This document shows positions 41,622-53,694 of a DNA stretch of 64,000 nt, one piece after another. The position numbers were made by a program, and so were the translations under genes. The notes beneath the pieces were generated by a model. The model saw only the letters and a list, made by a program, of their open reading frames with translations, had not been told where the DNA came from and ran no database searches. This stretch comes from Xiphias gladius (lineage: Eukaryota; Chordata; Actinopteri; Istiophoriformes; Xiphiidae), in NCBI RefSeq assembly GCF_016859285.1, contig NC_053417.1, positions 15,004,706 through 15,068,705 on the forward strand. Direction: 5' to 3'. Positions within the stretch are counted from its first letter, which is position 1. Each line of letters begins with the position of its first letter.

Positions 41622-41984
41622 GTAATGGTTTAAGAAAAAATATTCTCTCTTGTTCTATATAGGTGTCGTATGCTGTACTGTGAGGGCTTGATAAGCCAAG
41701 ACACAGCTGACATTGAACTCAGATCACCTTTGACAGCCTCATAAAAGACTCCCCGTGTTTCCAGATGTGAACCAACAGGTGTCAAGAAGTGGCCTACCTG
41801 AACCAAAGACAAATTGAGGGCGTTAGACAGGATTTTAACCTATTCCTTCATTTTATTACCTGTCTACAAGCCACGATTTGTTTAGCTTCTGCCCTATGGT
41901 GATGCTGGTCTTATATATACTTCTCTTTTGTCGTTATTAATGATTTCTCATTCATGGGCAGCCATACTAAATTACTTAGAGTGT

Positions 41985-42300
41985 ATTGATCTTGTTGAGG
42001 TACTAGTACTTTACTGGAGCATTTCCATTTTGTGCTGCCATACACTTCTACTCTACTACATTATAAGAGGCAAATTTTGAAGTAGCTTGCTTTTTACTCC
42101 ACTGCATTTATTTTACAGCTCTCGTTACAAGTATAGCTAGACTGATATGGCGATAAAGCCGAAGAAATTGGTAGATATTAGCTTATCACGGCTGATGTGT
42201 AACTAGATACTGCAGAACAGAAATGTCAAAGATAAGCTTGAGGTAATTTTTTTAATGCTTTTACTTGTAATGGAGTATTTTTTACTGTATCTTATACATG
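41985..42300 (+). repeat. Dispersed teleost repeat, same family as 241-345
   Basis: Modules 'tagtactttactggagcatt', 'tacacttctactctactaca', 'tttttactccactgcattta' and 'cttttacttgtaatggagta' match a very common teleost element. The copy at 241-345 carries the 3' end in reverse orientation. Confidence 0.7.
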
Positions 42301-42376
42301 TAAATCCTAAATCTGAGCTGTATTTATCCTCCCTGCACATATTTTACTTGCCCCTCTCCTTCACCAATTCCACACA

Positions 42377-42380
42377 CACA

Positions 42381-42420
<40 letters not shown>
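42377..42420. repeat. (CA)n microsatellite
   Basis: About 20 CA repeats within acvrl1 intron 1, with one GA and one TA interruption. Confidence 0.9.
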
Positions 42421-42423
<3 letters not shown>

Positions 42424-44676
42424 GGCCCTTTTTGACTATAGGTAATGATGGAAGTCTCGCAGGCTGTTTCCTCGTAGGTGCTGTTGTTGTGAGTCACTCA
42501 CAGCAATACCCAAACCTCCGTGTATTTGTCTCTTTTTATTTCTTCTACCCTTGTGCAAAGTATGCCTGAGGTATCTTTGTCCTTTTTTCCCCAGACATCC
42601 ATTCAGTGTAGTATGTGTATGTATATGAGAGCATGCAGGCAGCAACTGAGTCGTAAAACTTGCCAGGAATGCAGAATTCTGCAGAGTGATGATACAGTCA
42701 GTCTGTTGCTGTAACACTGCTTAAAGTCACTTTCCAGAGACAGAGTTATAGGGTTTTTTGGTGCGATGAGGCTCAGTGGAGGGGCCGTTGGAGGCTGCTA
42801 TGCTGCACCATGCCCCCACCATCCACCTCTAACCACACAGTCATCTAGATGGAATGAGAGATCTGCCTCCCTGAGTCAATGCTCTGTAGATGAGAGGAAG
42901 AGATGACAATGGATCTTTTCCCCTTGGGTCATGTGGTTTTAGCATTGAACAGAATAGAGACAAACAGGAGAGAGCTTAGAGAGGAAGTGTGCTGGAGTCT
43001 AAAGTAAGGCAGCCATGATGGAGGACATGATTACTGCTCTCTCTGAAGTCAGGACCCTGTGGATGATAAAATGATAGCTAGAGAAATAAAACACAGTTGT
43101 TCTCCTCCACTGAGAATAAGTTCATTCTGTGGGTGGAGTTGTGTTTATACTTTTTGGACCCAAAGATTAACCACGGTGACATTTAGTCTGCATGATACAG
43201 GAAGTGGTCTTTGCTGTTTGATTAAAATATAGCTTGTGGTTTTGGCGCGCTTCTAATCGGTTGAGCTGGAGCCCCACAGCTTACCTGCAAAAGATTTGTC
43301 AGATTTCTTCTGTAAAACTGAAATAACCTAATTTATCAGAGATTACATGTTTGATTGGACACTTTGATAAACATGTGAAACTCCATTCAGAACATGTTCT
43401 CATTTTTAAGGACAGCCAGGTACTGTATATGTATTCTTGAAATAAATGCACTTTAAAGAAAACACATAAAACTTGAAAGGAAAAAGACACCAATAGTATA
43501 AAATCAATGTCTCTTCAGTGACATTTGACATGACCAATTGAAACGACTAAGATAATGTGATCCTTTCCTGTGATTTGTACTTAAATATATCTAGCTAGAT
43601 GCATCAAAAATGGAGGAGGATATCCGTAGTTTTTGCTGACATGTGCAAGCTCCACTGCCAGATGCGTGCGGTTCAAGGGTTATTTGCTGTGAGGTATGTG
43701 AGGTAATACAGCTATTTCAATAAGAATACTTTTGATGGCAAAACATGCACTGCTGTTCTCTTACAGCAAGCAATGGCCAATATACACCTAGAATAATGAC
43801 CATTTTAGAGAGCATACTTCCATTTTTATTTACACAGCCTGCCTCGGATTAGCCAAAGCAGGATTCTATATACATAAGATATTATACTGTTTTTTTGTTT
43901 GTTTTTTATATGTTTTTTGTTTTTGTTTCTTGGTGACATTTGGGACAATGAATTTGGGACTTTTGTCTTAAGTTAAGAGAAAAGTAAAGTTGATATTAAG
44001 ATAGGACTGTACCTGACCCAGAATTTTCCAAGTCGAATCTGACTCAGTGTTCTACATTATTTTTAATAGACTGTCTATCTCGTGTGACTTTTTTTCCTTT
44101 AAGTATACAAGAGATGTAAATCAGTTGCTTAACATTGGTTCAGTTAGGTTCACAACTCAGTACTTGGCAATTTCAATTTGAGTGCTTTTTTGATTAGATA
44201 TGTAAATTAAATTTTAATCTGGTAACAAATAGAGAAAATTGTCTATCCATCAAAAATGAAAATGTGTAGTAATGATAGCCAGACTGTCCACACTGGGTTA
44301 CAAAACAACTACACAGGTATATATAAAAGTAGTTTAAAAGGCCAGAGGGATTCATTCCATTAATCTGTTTTACCAGAGTGATGCAGTTACAGGAAATTGA
44401 ACAATGAGAGACTGATGACCAACTTCATTGCCTTGAACTTGATTAGGTAGCCAAGCTCATTTTGTGGTGTATTACTTACATCAAGCTTTAAGGCTCTAGT
44501 TGATTCTCTCACAAAATGGAAGTCTAACATCTGGAATTACCTGTAATTCCTACCCTGTAGTTTACTGTGGAATATGGCTTGCGCAAGGGCATCCAAAACT
44601 TAATATTAGACATTTTGCTACTTTTGAGACAAAACTAGACCTTACAAAATTTTTTTAGCCTAACATTTTATCTTGT

Positions 44677-44688
44677 ATATATATATCT

Positions 44689-44730
<42 letters not shown>
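44677..44730. repeat. (TA)n microsatellite
   Basis: TA repeats interrupted by 'cttgtg', within acvrl1 intron 1. Confidence 0.9.
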
Positions 44731-44733
<3 letters not shown>

Positions 44734-45971
44734 GAATACTGGCGGCCGAAGGAACCACATCACATCTGTTTTGGACTCTAGTCAGCCTCAGTGGCAACTG
44801 TCTCATTTATCTGACTCCACACGGATTCACAGGCCAACTGGCACTCATCTCAGTCCAACCAGTTGAACACATTTGAGATTTAATATAAGCCCCCATCCGC
44901 ATCATAGTTTACAGGACAGACCTCAGGTGTTGTTTGAACAGGTCATTTTCCCCTTGTACTCTGTTGATTAAGGAAGTTGCCAGCAGGTCATGGTCAATGC
45001 AGAGTCTGATAAAAGCAAATGGTGCCTAACCACATCAGCCAGCTGAACTGCTCCTAACTCTCAGCACCTCTCCAACAGAGAGGTAGAGTCTACATTTTGC
45101 ACAGAACATAAAAAACCAAGGAGGCTTTTAGGCAAAACTTCTTTTTTAAAGCTGAACATGTGCATCCATTTAGGCCTACTTCATCTTTAGCAGAGCATAA
45201 GTAGCAATAAAATAAACATAGGATCTGTACAGTAGGCGTTTTACAGTTCTGTGCTTTGAAAATGATTGTACTCATCTTGTACTTTACTAAAAAACTAAAC
45301 TAATTTACATTTAGTCACAGTTTAATCATTATTTCAACTAACTGTAACTTGTCTAAGCTCAACTGGCTGTCTAGTTAGTTAGTTAGTTAGTCGTGTATAA
45401 CGACCCTCCAGCTTGCGTGACCCTCAGCATTGCAGCCCTAAACAATGAGCAGACCTGAGTCTCGCCAGCCAGCCGGGTGGGGCCACTCAATGGCAGGAAG
45501 CACAGCCATCAATATTTACACTGCAAGCAGGGCAGTCGAGGAGTCGACAGGCCTGGAGCCTGGGTAGCACAGCGCCACACACAGTCTCAACACACATACA
45601 CAAACACTCTGGAGTGCTGTTACAGCCTCCCTTCCCTAAGCCCCCTTTTCCCACCCAATGCAATTACAACACAGGCAGACAGGCTGGGCCCTCGGACTGT
45701 TGTTTTTGACCTCATAACTTCCTCTGCCAAAGAGTCCGGGTTTTAACCACTGCTCGACTCCTCATGGACACCACTATTAAGTTACAGTCTGTAAATTCCA
45801 ATCACATAGCAGTTAAAATGTCAGGGCAATGGCCTTATTTTTCCATTATGTCCCAAATTAATACTCTGGTTTCTCATTATGACAGTTCCTAATAAAGAGA
45901 CAACACTAACTGTATTTTGATCATTTGATTATATTAACAGTTATTAATTGCTTTGTTCCTGTGTCACAGAG

Positions 45972-47543
45972 ATGGGAAGCTCTGCTCTGCTCACAGTGGT
46001 GCTAGTTGGAGCATTTCTGTGGATCTCTACCACCCATGCAGGTGAGTTAATGGTTAGATAGAAAATGTTCATTGTTTTAAAAAGTACTTGCTCTGTTCCG
46101 TTCAATTAAAGCTCGATTGAAGGATACTTTTTAATGTTGACACTGAATCAGATAACTCTAATGTGAATGGGGCACTAGTACTGCAGAACCCACTTACACA
46201 ATACAGCTTCTAGTTCTTTGTTTTCGTTCTCCAGCCTGCACATAGACTGCATGGTTCAGTTTCATGGTTCTCACAAACCCTCCAGTATGAAATAATAGGC
46301 GGCTGTTTTCACCAACAAGCTCACACAAGTTGATTGTACACCACCGGCCTGGTATGACAAGGCAGAGTCAAAGTAAGGTGAGTGGCTGGTGAAGAGAGTA
46401 GAATGGCAACTCAGGAGTTGGTGGACCGTACCACAGCTAGAATGTCCGACTTACATTTGTCTTCCTGCCCCCCAGTGGCCAAAAATTTCAAAATGCAGCT
46501 TTAACCATTTTAAACAAGTAGTCTCGTTTTTATTTTTTTCACTTATTTGTGGGTTATATGTTCTTTCATCAGGGTTCTTCTGAATTTAGTTTCAGACGGT
46601 AATTTATATATATCACAATGCTTTTGCTGCAGGTCGTTGTGCCTTTTCATGCACACCCACTATCTGTAGACAGTTTAACTTGTATGATACTACATGCAGC
46701 CCAAGAATTCAGGCTTTGCCAACTGACCTGGTCATTACTTCCTACACACACACTGGGCATCAGATCACCTAATTATAACTCAGTGAAACAAAGAAAATCT
46801 TTAGTACCTTAATGCTGAAGCTCGCAAAGTAGGGAGAATTTAGAATATGAAAATTCCTCCGATCACCATGAACATCACACTTCTTCATTGAGTAATTCAG
46901 ACTTTTCAATTTCTGTTTTTTCATTTTTTCTGCTACTTGTATTCAGACACACTGTGTACTTTATAAATTCAAGCCAAAAATATTTCTACTGGTTAACCTC
47001 ACAGCCTTGCTCATCTATGTGTTGTCTTGTTTCCCTCAAGGAAGCCAAGGTCTCTTTACAAGTACAGTTTATCACTTTGCTACTAAGCTTCTAAAAATTA
47101 TTTGGAGTGTGTTTGGCTTTGCTTTTGGTTTACATTTCCCAGATGAATCATATTTGGTAGGTTTTTTCTCAATTTATTATTGAATGATAAGATTGTGTTA
47201 TTATATGCGCATAGGCACGCACACAGCTTGCTTTGTGCCTGTGTGCGCTCACGTGTGTGATTGCCTTTCTGTCAGCACTGACTGTGTGTATTTCCTTGTG
47301 CTTCAGGTACCGAAGATGATGGGAAGCTGCTGTGTACATGTGAAAATGAGAAAGGCACATGCATGAATGGAACTTGCAGAGGAGACATCTGTTTCTACTC
47401 CTGGGTGCGCGGCGATGAGGAGAGAGGCTGTTTCCCTGCGGCTCTCTACAAGGAGCAGTGCCTCTCCTCTTTTGAGCGCTTCTTTATGTACTGCTGCAAA
47501 GAGAAAGAGTGCAACGCCCTCGCCACACCACCTCCAAACATTA
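45972..47543 (+). other. acvrl1: acvrl1 signal-peptide and ligand-binding exons
   Basis: The first coding exon (45972-46041) encodes [19 protein letters not shown] and a cleavage region around THAG. The next (47307-47543) encodes the three-finger receptor domain with [29 protein letters not shown] and the closing CC..KECN cysteines. It ends in phase 1 at a non-ideal donor (TTA|GTCAGT). Reading through that donor adds 12 residues and then a stop at 47578. Confidence 0.93.
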
Positions 47544-47836
47544 GTCAGTACCCAGAGCAATTGCGTTACAATATTTGAACATCACATCTGTGAAACTTGA
47601 AGGACCAATTTGATACCGAGCCTCATGATCATTTAGTCCTTTCAGGCTCATCCCACATTTCAGTACATATCCTGCTTTACTTTGTACTGATGGGATTCAA
47701 AGCTTACCTCTAGATAGTAACTAGTTCCCCCTTGTGGTCAGTTACTGCAAATTACATTTAAACCAAAAATAATTCCAAAGTTAAATATCTTCTCCTCAAT
47801 GTAGTTAAATGTTCTCTACTGATTTCCCAAACTGAA

Positions 47837-47897
<61 letters not shown>

Positions 47898-49829
47898 GAA
47901 ATGCTTATGTGACTCCAGATGGAGAACCGACAACAACGCCCTCAGCATTACCTCGTCCGGAGCTGTGGATCAGCGTGTCTTTGCTGCTGTTAATCATTAC
48001 TGGCGGTGTGTGTGGCCTGGTGCTATACCTGCGCTTCCAACGTGCACGCTGCAGACTGAGAAATGCTGAAGACCATGATGTCTCCATGCCCAAGGTCCCT
48101 AATGGAGATGATCCCACATATGGTGTAAGAGATGTTTGATGTTCGACATGAGACAGAATATTATCAAAAGATTTTCAAAGTTAAGTTCTCACATATGGAG
48201 TATCTCTATGTCTCTTTCTACAGGATATCTTTGATGAGTTTTGTACATCAGGGAGTGGGACAGGGCTGCCCTATCTGGTCCAAAGGACCATGGCCAGACA
48301 AATCTCACTTGTCGAGTGTGTCGGTCAGTCTCCTTCCTCACCACGGCTGCTCCTCTTTGGCCTTATTTGATTATTGCTCTGCTGTTGTATAATTGTGTCA
48401 TTCTGTTGCCAGGTAAAGGCAGGTATGGGGAGGTGTGGAGGGGAACTTGGATGGGGGAAAGTGTGGCTGTCAAGATCTTCTCCTCTAGGGATGAGCAGTC
48501 CTGGTTCAGAGAGACAGAGATTTACAATACCGTACAACTGCGACACGACAACATACTGGGTATGCAGCAGATTCTTCTGATGCCTTTCCTGTGCAGAGAA
48601 GGGTGCAGTGTAATTTCAAAAAGCACCAACCAAAACGCAGACACTGAAACAGCCACCTTATATTCTTGCTTTTAGGTTTCATAGCCTCTGACATGACATC
48701 CAAGAATTCCAGCACCCAGCTGTGGCTCGTCACTCACTTTCATGAGCTGGGCTCACTCTACGACTTCCTGCAGTACAGCAGCTTGGAGCCAGAAAGCTGC
48801 CTGAGGATGTGCCTGTCTGTGGCCTGTGGCCTGGTCCACCTCCACACTGAGATTGTCAGCTCCCAGGAAAAGCCAGCTATCGCCCACCGAGACCTGAAAA
48901 GCCGGAACATCCTGGTAAAGCGGAATGGACAGTGCTGCATTGCTGATCTAGGTGAGGGCTATGTTGACGCAAGGGCAACAAATCACAATTGATTCGCTAG
49001 ACTTCTAGTTGCATCTGTTTCCAACCTCTGATAGTTAGTGATTAATGTGTTGAGACAAAACAGGTATTTCATGCTGATTTTGATCGTTTTTCTATTGTGG
49101 CAAGTCATATTAAAGTTGGTAATGCACTGTAAATTAAAAGGTTGCATCTGTGATCTGTGCCTACTCTCTTCCCAGGTTTGGCTGTGATACATTCTCAGTC
49201 CCATGACTACCTCGATGTGGGCAATAACCCCCGCGTGGGGACCAAGCGCTACATGGCCCCTGAGGTTCTGGATGAGACTATTCGTATGGACGTCTTTGAG
49301 TCTTACAAGCAAACTGACATCTGGGCTCTGGGCCTGGTCTTCTGGGAAATTACCCGCAGGACCATTGTCAATGGTAATAAGACAACAGCCTCTTAGCATC
49401 TTGTGGCTTTTTAGTCACTTGCAGAGAGATTTAGATATTTAGTTATTACCCCTTTAAACTTCAGGAAGAAAATGGTAGACAGAGAATGTATATATATAAA
49501 TGGATCTTGACGTTGAGTTGATGTATTACGCATCCACACATCATGCTGAAAATGTGTTTTCTCTGTCATGTCTGTCTGGCTCTTGTAGTGTATACATAAG
49601 AGGCAGTTAGTCCCATGTCTCTCAGCACTCCAGTGTTTTCCTAGTCTGTGTCTGTCTCTACTATCCTCTCTCATGATTAGCACTGCAGTAATTATAAACA
49701 GTCTTATCTGGTGTCAGCACTCACTTGTACATAGTCCAGATGCCCGTGAACACAATTTCTAGATGTAAGCACACATCCACATGCACAAATGCACTTAGTC
49801 CAGACAGATAGACATTCATAACTTTTGTT

Positions 49830-49861
<32 letters not shown>

Positions 49862-50922
49862 CTTGTGTGTGTGTTTTTACAGACAGCTGCACGCACATGG
49901 CCACACTCAGCAGGCTTTGCAGATCTCCATCCCAGTGTAGTCACCAGGGAATTGATATCTTTGCCTGCTCTCTTGTTTAGTCAAGCAAACTTTACAAAAC
50001 TCCCACTACAGCCTAACTCAATTTCCAACGTGCTATTTGTATGAACAGACATTTATGTTCTGAAAATGTCTGAGATGATAAAATCCAGAGAGGTTTAACA
50101 GTTATCTACTCATGAGGTTGATAATGAGCTTTCTTACCATCTTTAACATTGCAGTCTGCATATTTCTCAACTAACCACCCCACTGAATCCCACAACCAAG
50201 ATTTTTGTGAAAGTTTGGTAGTTGTTTTTCTGCTCAACTGGAGAACAAACAGAGTCTTTTTATTTTTCCTTTTGGATTGTTTTAGGGATCGTGGAAGAGT
50301 ATCGTCTTCCCTTCTTTGACCTGGTGCCCTCAGACCCCAGCTTTGAGGAGATGAAGAAGGTGGTGTGTGTGGACCAGCAGAGGCCCAGTCTGCACAACCG
50401 GCTCCATTCCCACCCAGTAGGTCATCTGATGACACACACACACACACACACGCACACACACCCACATGTGCAATTATATTTTCCAGTGCTGTGACATTCT
50501 CAGTTCAGGATATCACAGCTTCTAACCTTCAGCACCCACATACAGTATTCTCAAATTTACACAGTTATACACGATAAATATGCATGAAAGCAAACACATA
50601 AATACACACACTTGATGTACTCATACACACTCACATATGGGTAAACACCGAGCACTTGCTCTGTAAAACACATAATAACAGTCCCATATAGTGCTTAAAC
50701 AGAAACAGTATGGACACATGTTACACTCTACTGTGATGGCAAAGTCATGTTTTACATTTGTCTTTGTGTGTCCAGATCCTCTCGGCCATTGTGAAGATCA
50801 TGAAGGAGTGTTGGTACCAGAGCCCAACAGCCCGCCTCACAGCCCTGCGGGTGAGGAAGACACTCTCCAAACTGGACCATGATAGTGACTTCAGCATCGA
50901 AAAACTCAAGCAGGACGTCTAG
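45972..50922 (+). CDS. acvrl1: Activin receptor-like kinase 1 (TGF-beta/BMP type I receptor)
   Basis: Nine coding exons join in frame: 45972-46041, 47307-47543, 47919-48124, 48224-48323, 48413-48559, 48676-48951, 49176-49373, 50286-50416 and 50776-50922. All introns are GT-AG. The product is 503 aa, the same length as human ACVRL1. Order: signal peptide (1-23), Cys-rich ligand-binding domain with an NGT glycosylation site, TM helix (about 116-138), GS box TSGSGTGLP (179-187), kinase with GKGRYGEV (205-212), K225, HRDLKSRN (D326) and DLG (344-346), ending KLKQDV. The L45 loop ([14 protein letters not shown]) is the ALK1/ALK2-type loop that selects Smad1/5/8 and differs from the ALK4/5 type. 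By family knowledge it responds to BMP9/BMP10 with endoglin in endothelium. The neighbour ankrd33 and downstream receptor exon support orthology. Confidence 0.97.
46390..46505 (+). repeat. Dispersed repeat fragment in acvrl1 intron 2
   Basis: The end 'acttacatttgtcttcctgc' followed by 'ccagtggcc' and 'atttcaaaatgcagctttaa' matches the 3' part of the teleost repeat whose head resembles 39970-40405. The start is uncertain. Confidence 0.45.
47839..47896 (+). repeat. (TG)n tract just upstream of the acvrl1 exon 4 acceptor
   Basis: There are 29 TG repeats on the sense strand. Only 22 nt (cgaaatgcttatgtgactcc plus the AG) separate the tract from the exon at 47919, and those 22 nt contain almost no polypyrimidine run. 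The (TG)n tract therefore occupies the place of the usual polypyrimidine tract and branch region. UG repeats beside a weak 3' splice site are known binding sites for TDP-43, as in human CFTR exon 9. Confidence 0.93.
47919..48124 (+). other. acvrl1: acvrl1 transmembrane exon (coding exon 3)
   Basis: This 206-nt exon (not a multiple of three) encodes the Pro/Thr-rich stalk ([14 protein letters not shown]), the single membrane helix ([20 protein letters not shown]) and the juxtamembrane segment to TYG. It starts in phase 1 and ends in phase 0 at GGT|GTAAGA. Skipping it joins the previous exon out of frame, giving three new residues (RYL) and a stop. Confidence 0.93.
48224..48323 (+). other. acvrl1: acvrl1 GS-box exon
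   Basis: Encodes [16 protein letters not shown], then [18 protein letters not shown]. The TSGSG serines and threonines are the sites that a type II receptor phosphorylates to activate the kinase. GLP and the following LVQRT match the type I receptor consensus that binds FKBP12. Confidence 0.93.
49829..49876. repeat. (GT)n microsatellite in acvrl1 intron
   Basis: GT repeats with GCGCGC interruption, in the 0.9-kb intron between the activation-segment exon and the penultimate region. Confidence 0.85.
50432..50460 (+). repeat. (CA)n tract next to an acvrl1 splice donor
   Basis: About 14 CA units with one CG interruption, starting 15 nt downstream of the GTAGGT donor at 50417. CA repeats in this position are known hnRNP L binding elements that can modulate exon inclusion. 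Confidence 0.85.
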
Positions 50923-51848
50923 ACCACAGCACAAGGATGAAACAGGGACACAAGATTGAAAACGCTAGAAGGGGTTTTGCACCACACTCTGAGCAGCACG
51001 AGGTGCATATCATTAGCATATTTTGAACTAATGACTCACACAGTCACTGCCTTACATTATGACTTTGAAGAGTAGTGTCTAGACTGCCACACACCCAAGG
51101 CTATGTTTTTTTGTCTAGCCTAAATTTCAACTGCCAGATTTCTGGTGCCTCAAACCAGGAGGCCCCAAAAAGAAAACTCTCAAGATTTTTTTTCCTTTTG
51201 TTATGTTCAGCTAATGAAATTTTGGATCATACAATTCCACAGCAGAGTAATTATCACCAAGCAATTCATAGGCTATTTTTCACACTCAAAGGGTTTTCTT
51301 TACCATTGTCCAAATGACCCATCGTCATGACAGACTGGAAAATCTTGCCTAGCACAATTACTCATCCTCTTATCAAGGGGAGGAGCTTTGGTATAGAGTA
51401 AAATTACACATATGGGTTTTTCCAGAATGACAAAAGCCATGAACTCCTCAGCTGCCTTTACTATAAAATACAGGAAATATGTAAGTAAAATCATGCTCAT
51501 ACCAAAGCACATTACCTGTTCTGTCAGCATATTTAACTTATATAAAATGAGCATTTATTATCTGCACATAGACACGTCGAGCTATTTAGTTGTACATATT
51601 CTAACAGCATTGAAGCTGTGTCACTGTTGGGTTTATTGTAAATATATTTCGAAAGGGGTATTATTTTCTATTATTCAACAGTGAGACACATTTTATATCC
51701 TTTTGTACGACACAACTTTTCAGATTTTTTTTTTTTTACATTTCTGTAGGCCTACATGTACCATCACCATCACTATGGTCAGTAAAGGAATTCACAAACA
51801 GACATGTAATAGTGAATATGTTGAATAAAAGATTGTATTTTTCAAATG
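50923..51848 (+). other. acvrl1 3' UTR
   Basis: Non-coding sequence after the TAG at 50920-50922. AATAAA at 51824-51829 is followed by a T-rich 'gattgtatttttcaaatg' element, a good polyadenylation site, giving a 3' UTR of about 0.9 kb. Confidence 0.7.
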
Positions 51849-52470
51849 TTTCTGCTGTAGATACTATTTTGTACCACTGATGTTTGCAATTCTCTCATTG
51901 GCCAGTAGAAGTCATCAGATAGTAGACAAACAGTGATCCATGCTGCTTACAGTAGCTCAGCTTACCTTGGGGAAATTTATGGTGTGATCAGTTTTGAAAT
52001 TGTGTTTTGATTTGGATTGAACCATCTTAAAATATTAAACAAAGAAGGTAGTCCACTATTTCATCATGACGCTGACGTATAATCACCAGTCACCAATAGC
52101 CGAGTAAGGTAAGGGATTGATTAACTCACGTGACCTACATTATATACATTAAATGCAACATGACATTACGATAATGTACGCATTTTCTCTTAGTCACACT
52201 AACTTCACATAGTGAAATGCTAAACTAGAAAGTATATAAATATAATAATGTAAGAGTAAGTCAGTAACCTGACTGAATGGGGACTTCATAAATAGATAAA
52301 TAAAAAAATTGTTGATATATTTATTTCCCTGCATTATTCAGCAGTTATTGATGTAATATGCTCTAAACATTGGAAATACTAATATAATCTTTCATTTGTT
52401 TGCTACCCAATCTGAAGAACTAAATTTTGTAACTATTTTTTAAATCCTTATGGGAAAAAATGTGACAAAA

Positions 52471-52480
52471 CACACACACA

Positions 52481-52521
<41 letters not shown>

Positions 52522-52585
52522 ACACACACACACACACACAATCACACACACACACACAATCACACACACACACACACACACACAA

Positions 52586-52637
<52 letters not shown>

Positions 52638-52640
52638 ACA
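52471..52640. repeat. Interrupted (CA)n microsatellite with AATC spacers
   Basis: About 170 bp of CA repeats broken four times by an 'aat' insertion (cacaatcacac), giving irregular higher-order blocks of 10-20 CA units. Confidence 0.95.
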
Positions 52641-53694
52641 TCTGTTTGTGAGTGTGTAGATATATCTGTGTGCGTGTGTGTTGTCTGTCTGCCTGGTTGT
52701 TGAACAAACTCCAGAGAGATAATACTCCATCCAAGCCCCAGTCTGTCTGGTCAGTCAGATGAAGAGCTGGTTATTTTTAACACTTCAGGGGGGCTGTTCA
52801 AGTATCAGAGAGGCCAAACCCCCTTGTCTGTGAGTGCCAGAGCCCATCTCACTTCTCCCTCTGTTTCCCTCCTCTGTATATTCCTTTTCACAGTGGGATC
52901 CTTCCTAATGGCTCAGTAGAGACGGAGGGATTTGCTCAGCAGACATGTGCACTGAAGAAATGTGGAGATAAATTGGAAAGGGCTTATAATGGACAGATAT
53001 AAAGCCACTGGGGAGAATATGCAGACACAATTAGGCCTGAGGATAGACCAGTGAGAGTGACAGCAAGAGGGCAGGTGATAAGAGCAGGCATAGATGAAGT
53101 CCCAAATCTACATGGTTACAACCTGACTCACCTCTTCCTGAGCTACATTCTCAATCAGTGGCAGCTAGATATGTTAGTGGAGTACGGAGAGTGCAGGTGC
53201 CCAGGATGAGAGAAAACCCCTGAATGGAGCAGGGCCAAAACACCTTTGGTGACTCTTTGTTCCATGATTATTTCACACATTCTCACTAAAAACAGGATGC
53301 AGATGTAACTTTTTAAAAATTGAATACAGGAGCTGCTGTGTGATCCGAGATAAACTAGAACAATAAGAAAGCAAATGTAAAAGGCTCTTTTTCATGTACA
53401 CTCAAACTAAATTGGTCTTACAGATTTTGATTGGGGGGGACTGCTGGACTGCTATCATTTCAATAAGGGATTTGTTTGATAATTGATCAGTCCTTGAATA
53501 CAGATGAAAACTGGTGCTGCCTGGACAAGTGCAGACAGGCCCAGGGTCATCTGCTGTATATAAGGCTTATCGTTTCAAATGCTTTAATAGTCTGTCACAG
53601 CCACTTTGGGTTCCTCCTCCATTTGCATTGTCAGGCCTGACTTCAAATGTCTACTTTGAGTGTAGGTGTAGCCTAGTTTAAATTAGTGTAATGA

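Larger units (their letters stand above)
41622..45969 (+). other. acvrl1 intron 1
   Basis: This 4.35-kb non-coding intron holds a dispersed repeat (41985-42300), (CA)n at 42377-42418, (TA)n at 44677-44730 and a (TTAG)n cluster near 45375-45391. It ends in a good acceptor (tcctgtgtcacag). No coding frame with splice support is inside. Confidence 0.7.
48413..50922 (+). other. acvrl1: acvrl1 kinase-domain exons and intervening introns
   Basis: Exons 48413-48559 (P-loop and VAVKIF lysine), 48676-48951 (L45 loop, catalytic [15 protein letters not shown]), 49176-49373 (activation segment, [30 protein letters not shown]), 50286-50416 ([24 protein letters not shown]) and 50776-50922 ([19 protein letters not shown], stop TAG). 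All catalytic residues are present, so the kinase should be active. A (CA)n tract (50432-50460) lies 15 nt after the exon 9 donor GTAGGT. Confidence 0.95.

Noticed and set aside
45972..50922. Alternative identity as acvr1 (ALK2) or acvr1b
   Set aside because: The L45 loop, the 503-aa length and the ankrd33 neighbour all fit ACVRL1; ALK4-type receptors have a different L45 loop.
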